From assembly GCA_016859345.1 (NCBI GenBank), contig CM029124.1, positions 12,099,980 through 12,163,979 of the forward strand: DNA of 64,000 nucleotides, given 5' to 3'. Shown piece after piece: positions 49,812 to 61,146 of the stretch. Numbering within the stretch: position 1 is the first letter of the stretch; each line of letters opens with the position of its first letter. The notes below the pieces were generated by a model that saw nothing but the letters and a program-made list of their open reading frames with translations, searched no databases and was not told the origin of the DNA. A program made the position numbers and the translations under genes. The DNA is from Istiophorus platypterus. Lineage: Eukaryota > Chordata > Actinopteri > Istiophoriformes > Istiophoridae.

Positions 49812-49952
49812 TCATCTTGCTGTTGACATCATGAGCTGCAGAGATTCAAGCATCTCCCTCTCCTTTCTGGACATCTTGTACTTGTTCATTAGAAGTCTTG
49901 CGTAAGTATGTCTGTACTGATTGAGATCTACGTCTGCTTTTCGTGCTTTTGC
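49812..49952 (-). other. Unassigned coding-like open segment (possible 3' exon)
   Basis: On the minus strand a 46-codon stretch is open between a TGA at 49955-49953 and a terminal TGA at 49814-49812. It contains VDLNQYRHTYARLLMN followed by KYKMSRKEREMLESLQ. The Lys/Arg/Leu/Met/Glu-rich, helix-like composition differs from random AT-rich sequence nearby and looks like the end of a real protein. I do not recognise the family. There is no Met-started frame of useful length and no good polypyrimidine acceptor just upstream, so it could be a last exon, a gene remnant, or chance. Confidence 0.35.
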
Positions 49953-50347
49953 TCACTTGTCTCACCCTACATCTTAACAATGCGGTAAGACCGCTGCACT
50001 TGTGACACCACCATACATATTTAAAAATGCGAGCCGTTGTTGTTTGAGCATTCCCTGGAGGGAAGATTTCTGTAGATACAGCTTCACATTTTGCAGCTTT
50101 ATGAGCCCAGTTATCACTGTGCTCATGTTTGTATTGCTGATGTTTGCTTTCTTGATTGCAGCAGCGGGGTCGGTCGGATGGGCTGAGGTCAAAATTTCTG
50201 GCCTGTCAAACTGCCCTTTAGTGGATTCCTGCCAGCTCCCACCATTTGAGCCAAGAGTTGATCAGAGAGAGAGAATAACCTGGAAAAAGGGCTTTAACAA
50301 CACATACATTCAACATATATTCAACCATCTGAAAGATCTGTGCACTT

Positions 50348-50361
50348 GCTCCCTCTGCTGG
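50348..50361 (-). promoter_or_regulatory. CTCF-like motif, reverse
   Basis: The plus-strand 14-mer GCTCCCTCTGCTGG matches the reverse complement of the CTCF core at 13 of 14 positions by hand. It lies between scd and wnt8b and points toward the motif at 40248. Similar words also occur in fish repeats, so it may be repeat-derived. Confidence 0.4.
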
Positions 50362-50458
50362 ACAATTACTTCATGCCAATCCTCCTTTTGTTCTGTGGGG
50401 GGGGGCGTAGTAGACGTGTTTTCTATGTTGCAGTTGGTGGTTTTGGCATAAAAAAACA

Positions 50459-50503
50459 ATCAAACAAACAAACAGACAAACAAACAAACAAACAAACAAA
50501 CAA
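50459..50503. repeat. (CAAA)n microsatellite
   Basis: About eleven CAAA units with one CAGA interruption, between scd and wnt8b. Confidence 0.9.
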
Positions 50504-52088
50504 AACCCCCTCTGCAGCCTGCTCACAGAACCCAGCCGATACTCTGAGTCCGGTCCAAATGTACTGTAAGTGGTCCCACCAGTGCTGAGCTCTGTTGCCC
50601 CCAGCAGTGACATCAGCCCCCTGGCCATTGGCTGCTGACTGTCAGGCCATCCTCCTCACGGCCTGGAGCATCTCGGCGCGGTCGAGGTCCGGCCCAGGCG
50701 CTCCAACCGTGGCCTGACGCACGGTTTCAGCCGGGCACTCGCTGCAAACAATCTGGATTTTGTAAACTTAAGATTGTGTCCCCGCTGCAGGCTACGTTGT
50801 CCTAACCCAGTACACAGAAAGGATTCATGTACGTGATGAACTCCGGGTTCGAGACGCACACATTTACTTGGGATATATAGGCTGATTTTTAAATTCCCAT
50901 CGCCTTAGACTCACGTTCCTTTTCAATTTGCGCAAAAGCTGCAAGTGCCGTTATTTTTTTGGCATTTAGAGCAATTAGCCGAGCCACCTAAGATAATAAT
51001 GCAATTTTGCTGATAGTTACGGGTCAATATAAATGACTTGTTTGAATGAAATATACTCTTGACTGCGCGCTTTTGGTGATGCGCACTGCGAGCGTCTCAT
51101 ACCCCGCATTAAAAAGAAGACCTAAAACAACAAGATGGACCCCACTGTCGTCTCATCTCACTTGTCAGTCCTCTTTGAATCTTAATCCAAAAACATCCCT
51201 CAGAAGTCCCCTCCCCTCTGCAAATCACTTTTTTTCCTCTCTAATCCTAATTTGCACACAAGAAGATCGCTAAAGGGGCTGCCTGTGCCAAAGGAAAGGG
51301 ACCTACGGGTCAGACGGGGTTACTGGGGGAATAACCCTTCATCCAGTGTTAGGTAGGGACCGTCTGCATTAGCGATGCAAATGTCCCGGATCTGATCAAC
51401 AGCGAGGCCTCCGCTCCGTCCGCGATCCAACCTTTTATTTTCTCGGGGGATCGAAGGTCTTTGAAATTCTCCAGACGCACCTAAACAAATTAAATTCATC
51501 GCATGGTAAATTTTAGACAATTCAAATATTACAGGAAAATGGGGGAAAAAAATAAAGAAAGGCAGGGAAAAAAAAAAAAACCTTATCTAATGGGTAAAGT
51601 CCCGATAAAGTGAAATCAACACAAAAAAACCTCGCGTCCCTTAAGGAATTTAACTACATGACTGACTGGTGATCATGTTAACAAGTGTTTTAAAGACCTT
51701 TGAAAATCGCTCACTGCACCATCCTCTTATCCGCAGGTTGATGAGGAATAACGCGCAGTCGATCACTCTTTAGAAACGACTCACTCTTCGCTGCGTGCGT
51801 CGCAGATTTGGTCAAATTTTGACGCGGAGGTTTGAAATGAAATGGTCCAAACTGCACTTGGAGACTACTGCGGCGGTTCGTCTTCCACTTGAGTAACAGT
51901 CCCTGTGTTTCAGGACGATAAACACTGATTCAATCACACTTTTGTCAAAGCATGAATTACTTCACCCAGAACAAACGCTACGGGCCGTTTTTTTGTTTGT
52001 TTGTTAGTTTGTTTTTACAGTCCTATCAAACAAACACGTCGACACCCAAAGGACTGATCCCCGACGATCATCTGCGCGTTAGATAGCT

Positions 52089-52096
52089 TATATAAA
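52089..52096 (+). promoter_or_regulatory. wnt8b: TATA box, candidate wnt8b promoter
   Basis: TATATAAA about 400 bp upstream of the wnt8b ATG. If used, transcription would begin near 52120 and the leader would be about 370 nt without an intron. A closer start is also possible. Confidence 0.4.
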
Positions 52097-52489
52097 CCTT
52101 TTCTTCGTCTCTCTGAGCAGAAATTCAGGGGGATCAGTGTTACACTTTCCTCCGTGGGATTAAACAGCTCTTCCTCTACTCTTGAATGGAGGCAGGGAAC
52201 CCACCGTTGTCCGGCCCTGAAGGCCCAGGGTGCCCTTTTGATCATTGCAGTCTCCCCTTGGTGCAATACTTCTGATTGGCCAAGAGCGTAAGAAGGGGGA
52301 AAATCTTTAATTAAGCAGATAATCTCTCGTTGGGACGAGAGCAGCTCCATTTCAGAGCCCCCTCCTTGAATCTTGGAAGCCCCTGGTGAAGCCTGATGTG
52401 CTGATAGCTCAGTCTCCTCTCCATCCTTAGACTTTTCTGCAGGCTTTGGACGGGCTCGGAGTCATCGTCATACCCCCTCACCTGTCAGG

Positions 52490-55400
52490 ATGTTCATGCA
52501 TTTGGAGGTTTTCTATTATGTTTTTATTCTCCTGGCTCACATGAGGTCGTGCTGCTGCTGGTAAGTCTATTTTACTATTAAATATTATGTCTTTGTTTTC
52601 CTGCAGTTTTTTTTTTCTTTTTCCTTTTTTTTTTATTCAACACATTGGCAAGTGGAAATAAGGAAACAACGTGAACTGAGATCTTACCATTTCACAGAAA
52701 TGTTAACTATATTGTTTAATTAGTTACACCAGTAACAGCATTTAATAAGGCAGCCCTTATTAAAAACAGATGATGACTAAATCATTTAGTAATGCTTTAC
52801 AAATTGTTGTACCCATTAGAAAGAATAACTTTTGGGCTGACAGGTTGTTAAAACTGCTTTTGAATGGTTACATAATCTAACTTATTTCTGGAAAAGCGCT
52901 GCAGATGGTTTGGACAAAAGTCATTTTCTTAACAGCCCACTTAAAATCGAAGACTCGATGGGTTAAAAACATTTATTAATAACTCTATAACAGCAGATGG
53001 CTTGAATACGATCTTTCACAACCTAGCAACCCAGAATTTCAACTAATCAAGTGTTAATAACATTAGCCTTTTGCCCTCACTGTGCCTCAGTTCTTAAATT
53101 TAATTTCCAGAATCTTTTTTTTTTTTTTTTAACAAATTCAGCAGCATGTTGTTCACTAAGGTTTGGATGCCTGCTGGTGTCACAGTTTAACATGTTACAA
53201 AGCGCACTAATGAGAGATGTTAGCAGAGGAATTTGTGAAGGACACTGAGCTTCCCTGAGTGAATAAGCTGTCTCCTTTTCCAGGTCAGTGAATAATTTCC
53301 TGATGACTGGACCCAAGGTAAGCTAACTTTCTTTTGATCTTTTCTCCCTGCCCCCCCCCCCCAAAAAAGATCGAAGGAGAAGACATTGGTTTCTGTGTGT
53401 TGTTTTTTTTTGTTGTTTTGTTTTTTCAGTGCGGGCCTGTTGTCCTTGTGATATCTTAACTGAAGTGTATGGACAAGCTCCGGTTCCTGTTGTATGCAAC
53501 AATGGCACCAATGATATATCAGTGATATTCTTGGCCCTTTGTGATTTTTCTTTCCCCCTCCGCACACTTGACCTTATTCAGAGGCTCTGTGTATTTGTGG
53601 GTTGAATGTGTTAAGAGGCGAGGGCAGGCATTGCTGTAGTGGGTGGTCATCATTAGTGAGCCGGACCCCTGTGAAAGAGGTGGTACTCCATCTCGCCAAA
53701 GGCCACTTGAGACATATTAGTTGTATTATCATTCACAAAAGTCTGAGCAAGCAGCAGCGCGACAGGCGAAAGCCAAGGACAGATCGTACTGGTTGACGAG
53801 AGCTCTGCAATTCATTGTATTCAACAGAGTTTAAAAAGTAAATCATGTTTTAATCAGCTCAGACTGTTTTTTTTGTCATGACACTAACATTAAGTTTTAT
53901 CTCGATCTCCAAAATGTTGAGGACTTGTTGATATATTATATCCACTTTGAAAATTCTTGAGAAGATGAGAAGCAGGACACATTTTAAAACTTTCAAAGTT
54001 TTTCGGAATAGCCTTTTTTGTCCTGGTCAGGATAATCACGCTTATCACAAGGCAAAGAGTAAAACATTTGACACTAACGCAAAGATAACAATGTAAAAGA
54101 CCCAAACACTGATTCACATCATCATTCCTCCATTTCTTTCATATACAAGATTGGATTTTATGAATCCAGAGTCAGAAAAAAATGACTCAAACTTTGTTGG
54201 ATCTACGACCACTGCCTCTCTCTGAGTGGAATCTGTCACTGGTTTTGCAAGAAATCTTCATTTTTCGAAATCCGACATATCTGGGGGTCAAATCAAGCCA
54301 GACGTTTCGGTATCATCTGATCGTCTAAAATCATGTTGTCATTTTTGCAACCTTGCTGCCTGCGTATTATTTTTGGGGTTTTCATATTGCCCCTGTTTCC
54401 ACTGCCGCAGGCATACCTGATCTACTCCAGCAGTGTGGCAGCGGGAGCTCAGAGTGGCATAGAGGAGTGCAAATACCAGTTTGCATGGGACCGCTGGAAC
54501 TGCCCTGAGAGAGCTCTGCAGCTGTCCACGCACAGCAGCCTGCGCAGTGGTAAGTCCAGACTCCCCCCAGACAAACCCGCCTTAACACCTTCTCAAACAT
54601 CTCGAGGCAGAGAGACACCAGTACCTGGGAAATATGGCTTATGGATTGTCAAAGATGCTTAAAAAGTGTTTTATAAGAGTGTTTAAAGTTCCGTTAGATC
54701 TTTCAGGGGGAGTTTTTTTTTTTTCCAGTTCGTGAAATGGAGATGTTTGATCAGACAAAACCTTTATCACCCTTTGGGATAGTTACAACAGCCAGGGTCA
54801 CTAGAGGCAAAACAAACACACCAATCCATTTCACAATATCCCTCAGAATCACCACCTCTGTTTGCAGTTTATGGAAGCATAAACTGATATTCAAAAGACA
54901 AGAAGTCATATGTGTTAGGCAGTACAACACCAGCTCTATTTAGGCACAGTTTAGAAGTTGCCAAACCAATAAGTCTGATTTTACGGTCTTGAAAAGGATT
55001 GATCGAGTCAATTTTTTTCAAGACATATTATGCATGAAAAGTAAAACTTACATATATCATTTGAACCTTGTTGTGCAGGTAATTAAATTTACTGGGGAGG
55101 GAGGGGATTGTGATATAAAGCAAAAATTTGTAACCTACAATGAATGAGCTGTGCGATACTTACCGGGTGCCTCTGTCGACAGCCAATCGAGAGACAGCGT
55201 TCGTTCATGCCATCAGCTCTGCCGGAGTCATGTACACTTTAACCAGGAACTGCAGTCTTGGGGACTTTGACAACTGCGGCTGTGACGACAGCAGGAACGG
55301 ACAACGAGGTACAAGAGAAACACAAACCTATACATAGATACACACAGCAGAGCCGACACGTCAAAGGGTAAATTTTGAGCGGCAATGGAATGGCACAGAT

Positions 55401-57312
55401 GATTTTATTGTTTTACATTCTCCCAGGTGGTCATGGTTGGCTCTGGGGCGGCTGCAGCGACAATGTTGGCTTTGGGGAGGCCATCTCCAAACAGTTTGTT
55501 GATGCCTTGGAGACTGGGCAGGATGCACGGGCAGCCATGAATCTCCATAATAACGAGGCTGGGCGCAAGGTACAGTAGGTGCTCCTAACTCACTCCATCA
55601 GAGATGAGCTCCCATTGTTTGAAACTGAGTGGCGCCTTGCTGGAAATTTTGGGAATCTCTCCCAGCCCTCCGACTGATTGCACAGTGTAAAGCACCTTTT
55701 GAATAATTTTTTCCTGCTCAGAATTACACTGAGTGTGCCACCCAAGCATCCCTTTCACGTTGCTATAAGTGAGGTGCCACTCGTCCCCAATAATAACAGT
55801 GTGCTCGGTGTACCAGAAGGGCCTATTTACCAGTGCTGAATGCCCCTTATGACAATACCTCAGCTCAAGAATCTCAGGAACACTGGTGCACGCTTAATTA
55901 GAGATCCTGGGGCGCCAGACATTGCACAGCATTCTGTATTGTACTGCTTTTTAAAATAAGTGTTTAGTTTTATTCTTGCAATAAGGATCCCACATTTATG
56001 TTGGTCTTTGTTTGGCCCCGAGGGAGTCTAAGGGGACCACAGGCGTGCAGCTGAAGTGCTCTTTGTTTACGGTGCCTTTCCTCCCCCCTGTTGGGCCCTA
56101 GGATCCCCATGGCACCTGGAGCATCATTGTAACAGAAAAAAATGGGGATAGAAAGAGAGAAAAACTCCTTTTTCATTTCTCCACTCAATGGGACTCTCCA
56201 TTGGGTCTTCTCACACTGGAAAACATGTTGATAATGAACATGCTAAATAAATACTCCTATTTCTTCTGGGGGGACAATAGGACTCAATGTGACACTTTGA
56301 TTCAGCCTCACCTCAACAGAAAGTTCATCCCCTCCTCACGAAAAGAAAACGTTCCTTTTCAACCAACAGCTGTTTTGCGTCGGGTAAAGTCAGGAAACAC
56401 TGAGGATGACAAAGACACTCAGCCATAGCCTTGAAAATATCATTTCTTCCTTTCAGTGTATTCACCCCTTTTTTACTTAAGCGGAAAACTTTGAGAACAC
56501 GATCATTTAATTTGACAATACATCGGTCAAAAGACAATTAACATCCTTTCTTTTACACAAACACACATATACACACTCTCTCATATGCACATGTATACCT
56601 ACATAGACACAAGTATGTACGTATGTGTATGTACTCATAACCACAGCATCAGTTGCCCTTTTTCATATCAAACTATGAGCAAAACATAATAATATTTAAC
56701 GCTGTTTAAAGTAAAGAGAATCTTTCCTTTTCACCTCTCCAGGCTGTTAAAGGGACCATGCAGAGGACATGCAAGTGCCACGGGGTGTCAGGAAGCTGCA
56801 CCACTCAGACCTGCTGGCTGCAGCTGCCGGAGTTCAGGGAGGTGGGGAACTACCTGAAGGAAAAGTACCACAGGGCTTTGAAGGTGGATCTCCTCCGAGG
56901 AGCTGGGAACAGCGCAGCGAGCCGGGGGGCAATTGCTGAGACCTTTAGCTCCATCTCTCGTAAGGAGCTGGTCCACCTCGAAGACTCCCCCGATTACTGC
57001 CTAGAAAACCGCACTCTGGGCCTGCCGGGCACCGAGGGCCGCGAGTGCCTCAAGAAGGGCAAGAACCTGAGCAAATGGGAGAAACGGAGCTGCAAGAGGC
57101 TGTGCGGAGAGTGTGGGCTGGCCGTGGAGGAGCGCAAAGCTGAGATGGTGTCGAGCTGTAATTGTAAATTCCACTGGTGCTGCGCGGTGAAGTGTGAGCA
57201 GTGCAGAAAAACAGTGACCAAGTACTTCTGCGTAAAGAAAGGGGGTCAGAGGGGGAGGAATGAGAGTGCCGGCAGCCGCCGGAAGAACCTCAGACTGAGG
57301 AAGAAACACTGA
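52490..57312 (+). CDS. wnt8b: Wnt-8b secreted signalling protein
   Basis: Wnt8b is a lipid-modified secreted ligand for Frizzled receptors. In vertebrates it acts in forebrain and midbrain patterning through beta-catenin. Six exons are 52490-52560, 53284-53317 (34 nt), 54411-54549, 55183-55308, 55427-55569 and 56743-57312, totalling 1083 nt (360 aa; human 351). A signal peptide covers about 1-23. WSVNNFLMTGPK follows, then the Cys-rich Wnt fold with CKCHGVSGSC. Its first Ser (residue 187) corresponds to the palmitoleoylated serine of Wnt8 proteins. The C-terminal cysteine knot contains CNCKFHWCCAVKCEQC. Identity to the human protein is very high from exon 2 onward, whereas the signal peptide and the basic tail after about 338 differ. 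WNT8A is excluded by the tail, residue choices and neighbouring genes. Confidence 0.97.
52561..54410 (+). other. wnt8b: wnt8b introns 1 and 2
   Basis: Introns 52561-53283 and 53318-54410 flank the 34-nt exon. They contain homopolymer T and C runs but no recognisable mobile element. Confidence 0.85.
55570..56742 (+). other. wnt8b: wnt8b intron 5
   Basis: The largest wnt8b intron, donor GTACAG and acceptor CTCTCCAG. The portion around 55580-56200 has few simple repeats; the right part has loose AC/TG-rich sequence. No exon seen. Confidence 0.85.
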
Positions 57313-58056
57313 GCATCTTCATCACCTCACCTCTGCTGTGCCACTGCAGCTCCTGTCAGCACCCAGAGTCTGTGCATGTTCAGATAATATGTCTTTTTGA
57401 CAAAAACTTTTTCAGTACTATTAATACTATTTCCGACCATCTTCATTGTCAGTTTTGTATTAAACGTCAAAGAAAGTGGGATGCACACAAAACTACATGA
57501 TAGAGAGGATGAGATGGGGAGGTTTTTACAATTTTTGGTATATATGTATTTAAGATATATTTTTATACTTTTTACAACATTTCAAAAAGTCACCAGGCAT
57601 TTGAAGAGAATTTCTCTGACTTCAAAGTTCTCCAAAACACGATTTATTTATTTTCATTAGTACAAAAAAACCAATGGGAAAAATGAATCCGTCATAATTT
57701 CTGGAGGGATGGAAGATTTGACCTGATCTGACCTGAGTAATGGCATAATTAACTTTTGAAAAAAAATCACAGTTTTCAAGCACGTGACAGGTCATACTCC
57801 TATAAACCCTGCAGACTTACAGCCACCACTGCCATGCTTTGAATTTATTAGAAACATTTTTACATGAATGGACCCGGTCTGCTCTCCTGTTGTCTGGCTT
57901 GCCCTGACCTTTGCTGCCCTCTTGATGTATTTAATTGTATATAAAATGAAGCACTTTGTACTGTACATTGTTAATTTATTGCACAGCATTGCTTAGTTTT
58001 GCTTTATTGTTAGTTGCTTTTGTGGTTTGTTTTCTATCAAGATGTAATGAGATAAT

Positions 58057-58062
58057 AATAAA
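58057..58062 (+). terminator. wnt8b: Polyadenylation signal AATAAA, wnt8b
   Basis: A canonical AATAAA preceded by AT-rich sequence, about 745 nt after the wnt8b stop codon. It is the best candidate for the mRNA end. Confidence 0.6.
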
Positions 58063-61000
58063 TCCCTCAATCCCATATATCAAGCACATTCGTCTTTAAC
58101 ATAGTCTTTGTGACAGTAATACCTGATGGGCTGCAGTACACCCTCATTGTCCTCATTGTTCGCATTTGGGTTAAGATACTCTGGGCCAAAGCAGCAAGAG
58201 TTGGAAAACTTTCCAGTGTACTCTTGCTTCCATCGGGCCATTCTCAATTTCGCCTCAACAAATACCTCCCGTTCTCGCCCTCATCATGGTAATCCTCAAA
58301 GAGCCCCCCAACTCCCAAGTACTTGGAAGTTTCTTTACTGTTTAATACTAGTTTAATTAACTTTGTTCAGACAGAGTAGGGCCGTGGGGGTGGAGGGCAT
58401 GAGGCAAGTTGCCCTTAAAAATCATCCCGCCTCTAATTTTGTATGCTAATCTCCTTTTTCACGCCGCACCTCCTTAGGAGCGGGGAAAAGAAATGTTGGG
58501 AAAACTTTGGGTTGCCTGTGCAGGGCTTCCTGCGGCTGTTTTATTTCTGGGCCCACCTATTTGGATCCTTTCACTCCTCTAGGGCCTTCTTTTGCTCGAT
58601 TTAACAATGAATGCAGAGCTAATCAGCTCTCTCGGAAATGCGCCACTGTCGAGGAAGGTAATCCCTTCTTCTCTGCTCTCAATGGGCTGTCGCCTTCTAA
58701 AGGACTTTGGGAAAAGGCTTTGCACAGATTCACACTGTTCGCTCAAAAGAAGTTAGTTCAAGTATTGTGCCCAAACAAGTGGGTTTTATAAACACATGCT
58801 TGCCAGGATACTCACCCCACCTGTGAGTAAGAAGTGCCAGGCCCAGGCAGACTAGCACATGGCAGCTGAAGCCGAAACCCTTCAGAAGAGACAGGACATG
58901 AAAGAGGAGATTAGAGGTCTCATTGAGAAAGGGGCGTTCATTTCTGCACCTTTCTCCTTTTACTCAATAAAGTGTCAAGGAAACACCTTGTTGACATCTT
59001 ATTTACCAAATAATGGTCATAATCAAAACCCCTCCCTCCTCCGATGACCCCTGTGGGCTGGCTGGATTGCTCTACCTGGCAAGCCGCAAAACCCTCTCAC
59101 CAACAAAAGAACCAGCACACCAGGCTTTTACCCAGCGGCTCTGTGGATGTTCTGCAATTTACTGTGATCGGGAGTACAACAGGGACACATCAAAATGTTT
59201 GTTTACAATATTTTAAACGTAATGCAAAAAATGATAATGAGGACTTCTGGCTAATTTTGGATTAAAGGGAAAAAGGCTGCTTTAAAAACTCAATAGTGTG
59301 CAGTGTTTCCCATTTGGATCTTTCTTCAACAGAAAATTTCCTGCTTGTGCCCACATGTAAAAATATTCACAAAGAGGAAAGCAGAATGTTTGGCCCTTTT
59401 AAAGTTCAGCAGTTTGATACATATGTAAAACTGTTTGTTTAATCAGTCAAGACCAGTTGTGCATCAGCCTCAGGTATGAAGGATGGGGCATTGCTCTGGT
59501 AGGCAGTATATGAGGATAATACTGTGCTTAACCTGGAGGCCTAACATCAGATGCCGGACTGCAGGCCCTGCAAGAAGGGAGGGGAGATGAACAGAAAGGC
59601 ACGCATGTTATAGTGGTGTGTGAAACAGCCACATGACGTTGATCATGACTCAGACACGCAACCGCCCCCTCCCCACCCCCCACCCCACCCAGAGCGAGAC
59701 ACGACCTCTGACCGAGGGGTCTGAACTTTCGTCCCTTGGGATGGCCCTGCCACATCCAATTTGCAATAATGCATGAGTCCAAGGTGATGGGGAGAGAGGC
59801 AACCGTAGAGGAAGAGTTTTAGGCAGATATTTTCTTTCACAGCTTAAGTAATCAATTTCAACCCCTGCAGAAAAAACAGAAATTACTGAAAGAAAGGCAT
59901 ACATATTTTTTACTGTACAGTAGAAGCAGTAATAAAAGAGAACTGTTATCAAATTTTGAGTTTTGGTTAGAGATGAAAAGGAGTGTTTTGTTTTAATTAA
60001 ACAGTGTTCTGTTTAAATTTGTGGGTCCACAACATGCCGCTCAGACATATAAATAATACTGAGAAAAAGAAAATCACACAAAGGGAGCTCTTTCTTTTCC
60101 TCAGGTAGTGAGTGATAATGCCATAACTGAGAGGTAGGAAAACGACTTATAATGCTTCAGAGGATCCTCGACTAATAGGATTTATTGCTTAGGGGTTCTG
60201 AACCTACAACACTTGGAGGGGCGAGGGTCAGTATGAATGTGAGGGAAAGCCAGTACAGATGAGTGTAGTTGTGTTGATTGGTTAGTAATTATTGCATTAG
60301 CTTTAAACTCAATCAACTGGATGTTTGCAGCAGTTATCAGATGCGTTCATTCATCAGGAAACTGTTGCATTGTAACCTTAGCTCCTACACAGAGTCTTTG
60401 CTTTTACAGCAGTCCTTCTATTGGGGAGAGGACGGCAGTGGTGGATGTGTTTATTTCTATCAGCAGGATTGAGAAACGGGCTTCTCTGGGCTCAGCAGGG
60501 TGGTCAATCTCCTGGCTGTGGGTATCTACAGAGAATCAGGGGAGGAGCAGAGAATTGGGGGGATCAGCTCAGCTCAGCTCAGCTCAGCACAGCCCACTGA
60601 TCTACACAGGAAATACGGAGCATGGGAACACAGCAGGGAGCCCTAAATAGTCCCTGAGGTAGAGATCTGCTGATAAAGCTTGACCAGGGGAAATTTTATA
60701 GGGAATCTTTTTGTATATTTGAACTAAAAATTTGGCTGTTTGTGACTTTAAAAAAGTTGTCACTGTGACGTTAAAGACACAGAGTAACAACGATCCAAGT
60801 CATTGATAACATGTACTCCATCAAGTTCAATACCATTCGGGCACTGATGCAACCGAGTGAGGCTCCATTAGGTGATTTGTACTAAAAATGCTATTTGCTA
60901 TCTGCTGTCTCATGAAAAATGAACAGCCAGCGGTCAAAACACTAATTCTGAAGTCATGATGCCATTGTTAAATATTTGCTCAGGATTTCAAAAGTGTTGA

Positions 61001-61071
61001 GTGTTCAGTCTGCCATTACCATATCTTCTCATGGAGAGAAAGACAAAGACAATTAAAGAATAGCCCCTATC
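58063..61071. other. Intergenic region downstream of wnt8b
   Basis: No gene was recognised. The SEC31B and NDUFB8 genes that lie between WNT8B and HIF1AN in human were looked for and not seen. A short AGCTC tandem array occurs at 60565-60588. A CT-rich/AG-rich stretch at 59660-59700 explains several spurious open frames. Confidence 0.55.
60565..60588. repeat. (AGCTC)n tandem repeat
   Basis: About five perfect copies of a 5-bp palindromic-core unit (AGCTC). Confidence 0.85.
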
Positions 61072-61142
61072 AGTGTTGTATTTCCCTCTGAAAAGTAGTG
61101 GAATAGAAGTACAGTGTAAGTAGCAAGATAGAAATACTCCTG
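61072..61142. repeat. Fragment of a fish interspersed repeat
   Basis: 'tatttccctctgaaaagtag' followed by 'tggaatagaagtacagtgta' and 'agatagaaatactcc'. This matches the end of the repeat type inserted at 23310-23625, and it abuts the reverse-transcriptase fragment. Confidence 0.55.
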
Positions 61143-61146
61143 TAGG

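Larger units (their letters stand above)
49401..52088. other. Intergenic region scd to wnt8b
   Basis: Apart from the coding-like segment, the CTCF-like motif and the CAAA repeat, I see no gene here. The right half (about 50900-52080) is moderately GC-rich and free of obvious repeats, and is probably wnt8b upstream regulatory DNA. Confidence 0.5.

Noticed and set aside
50002..50451. 149-codon plus-strand frame between scd and wnt8b
   Set aside because: Cys/Phe-rich, low-complexity composition without family similarity.
53323..53567. Minus-strand frames in wnt8b intron 2
   Set aside because: Run through homopolymer tracts within an intron; no domain content.
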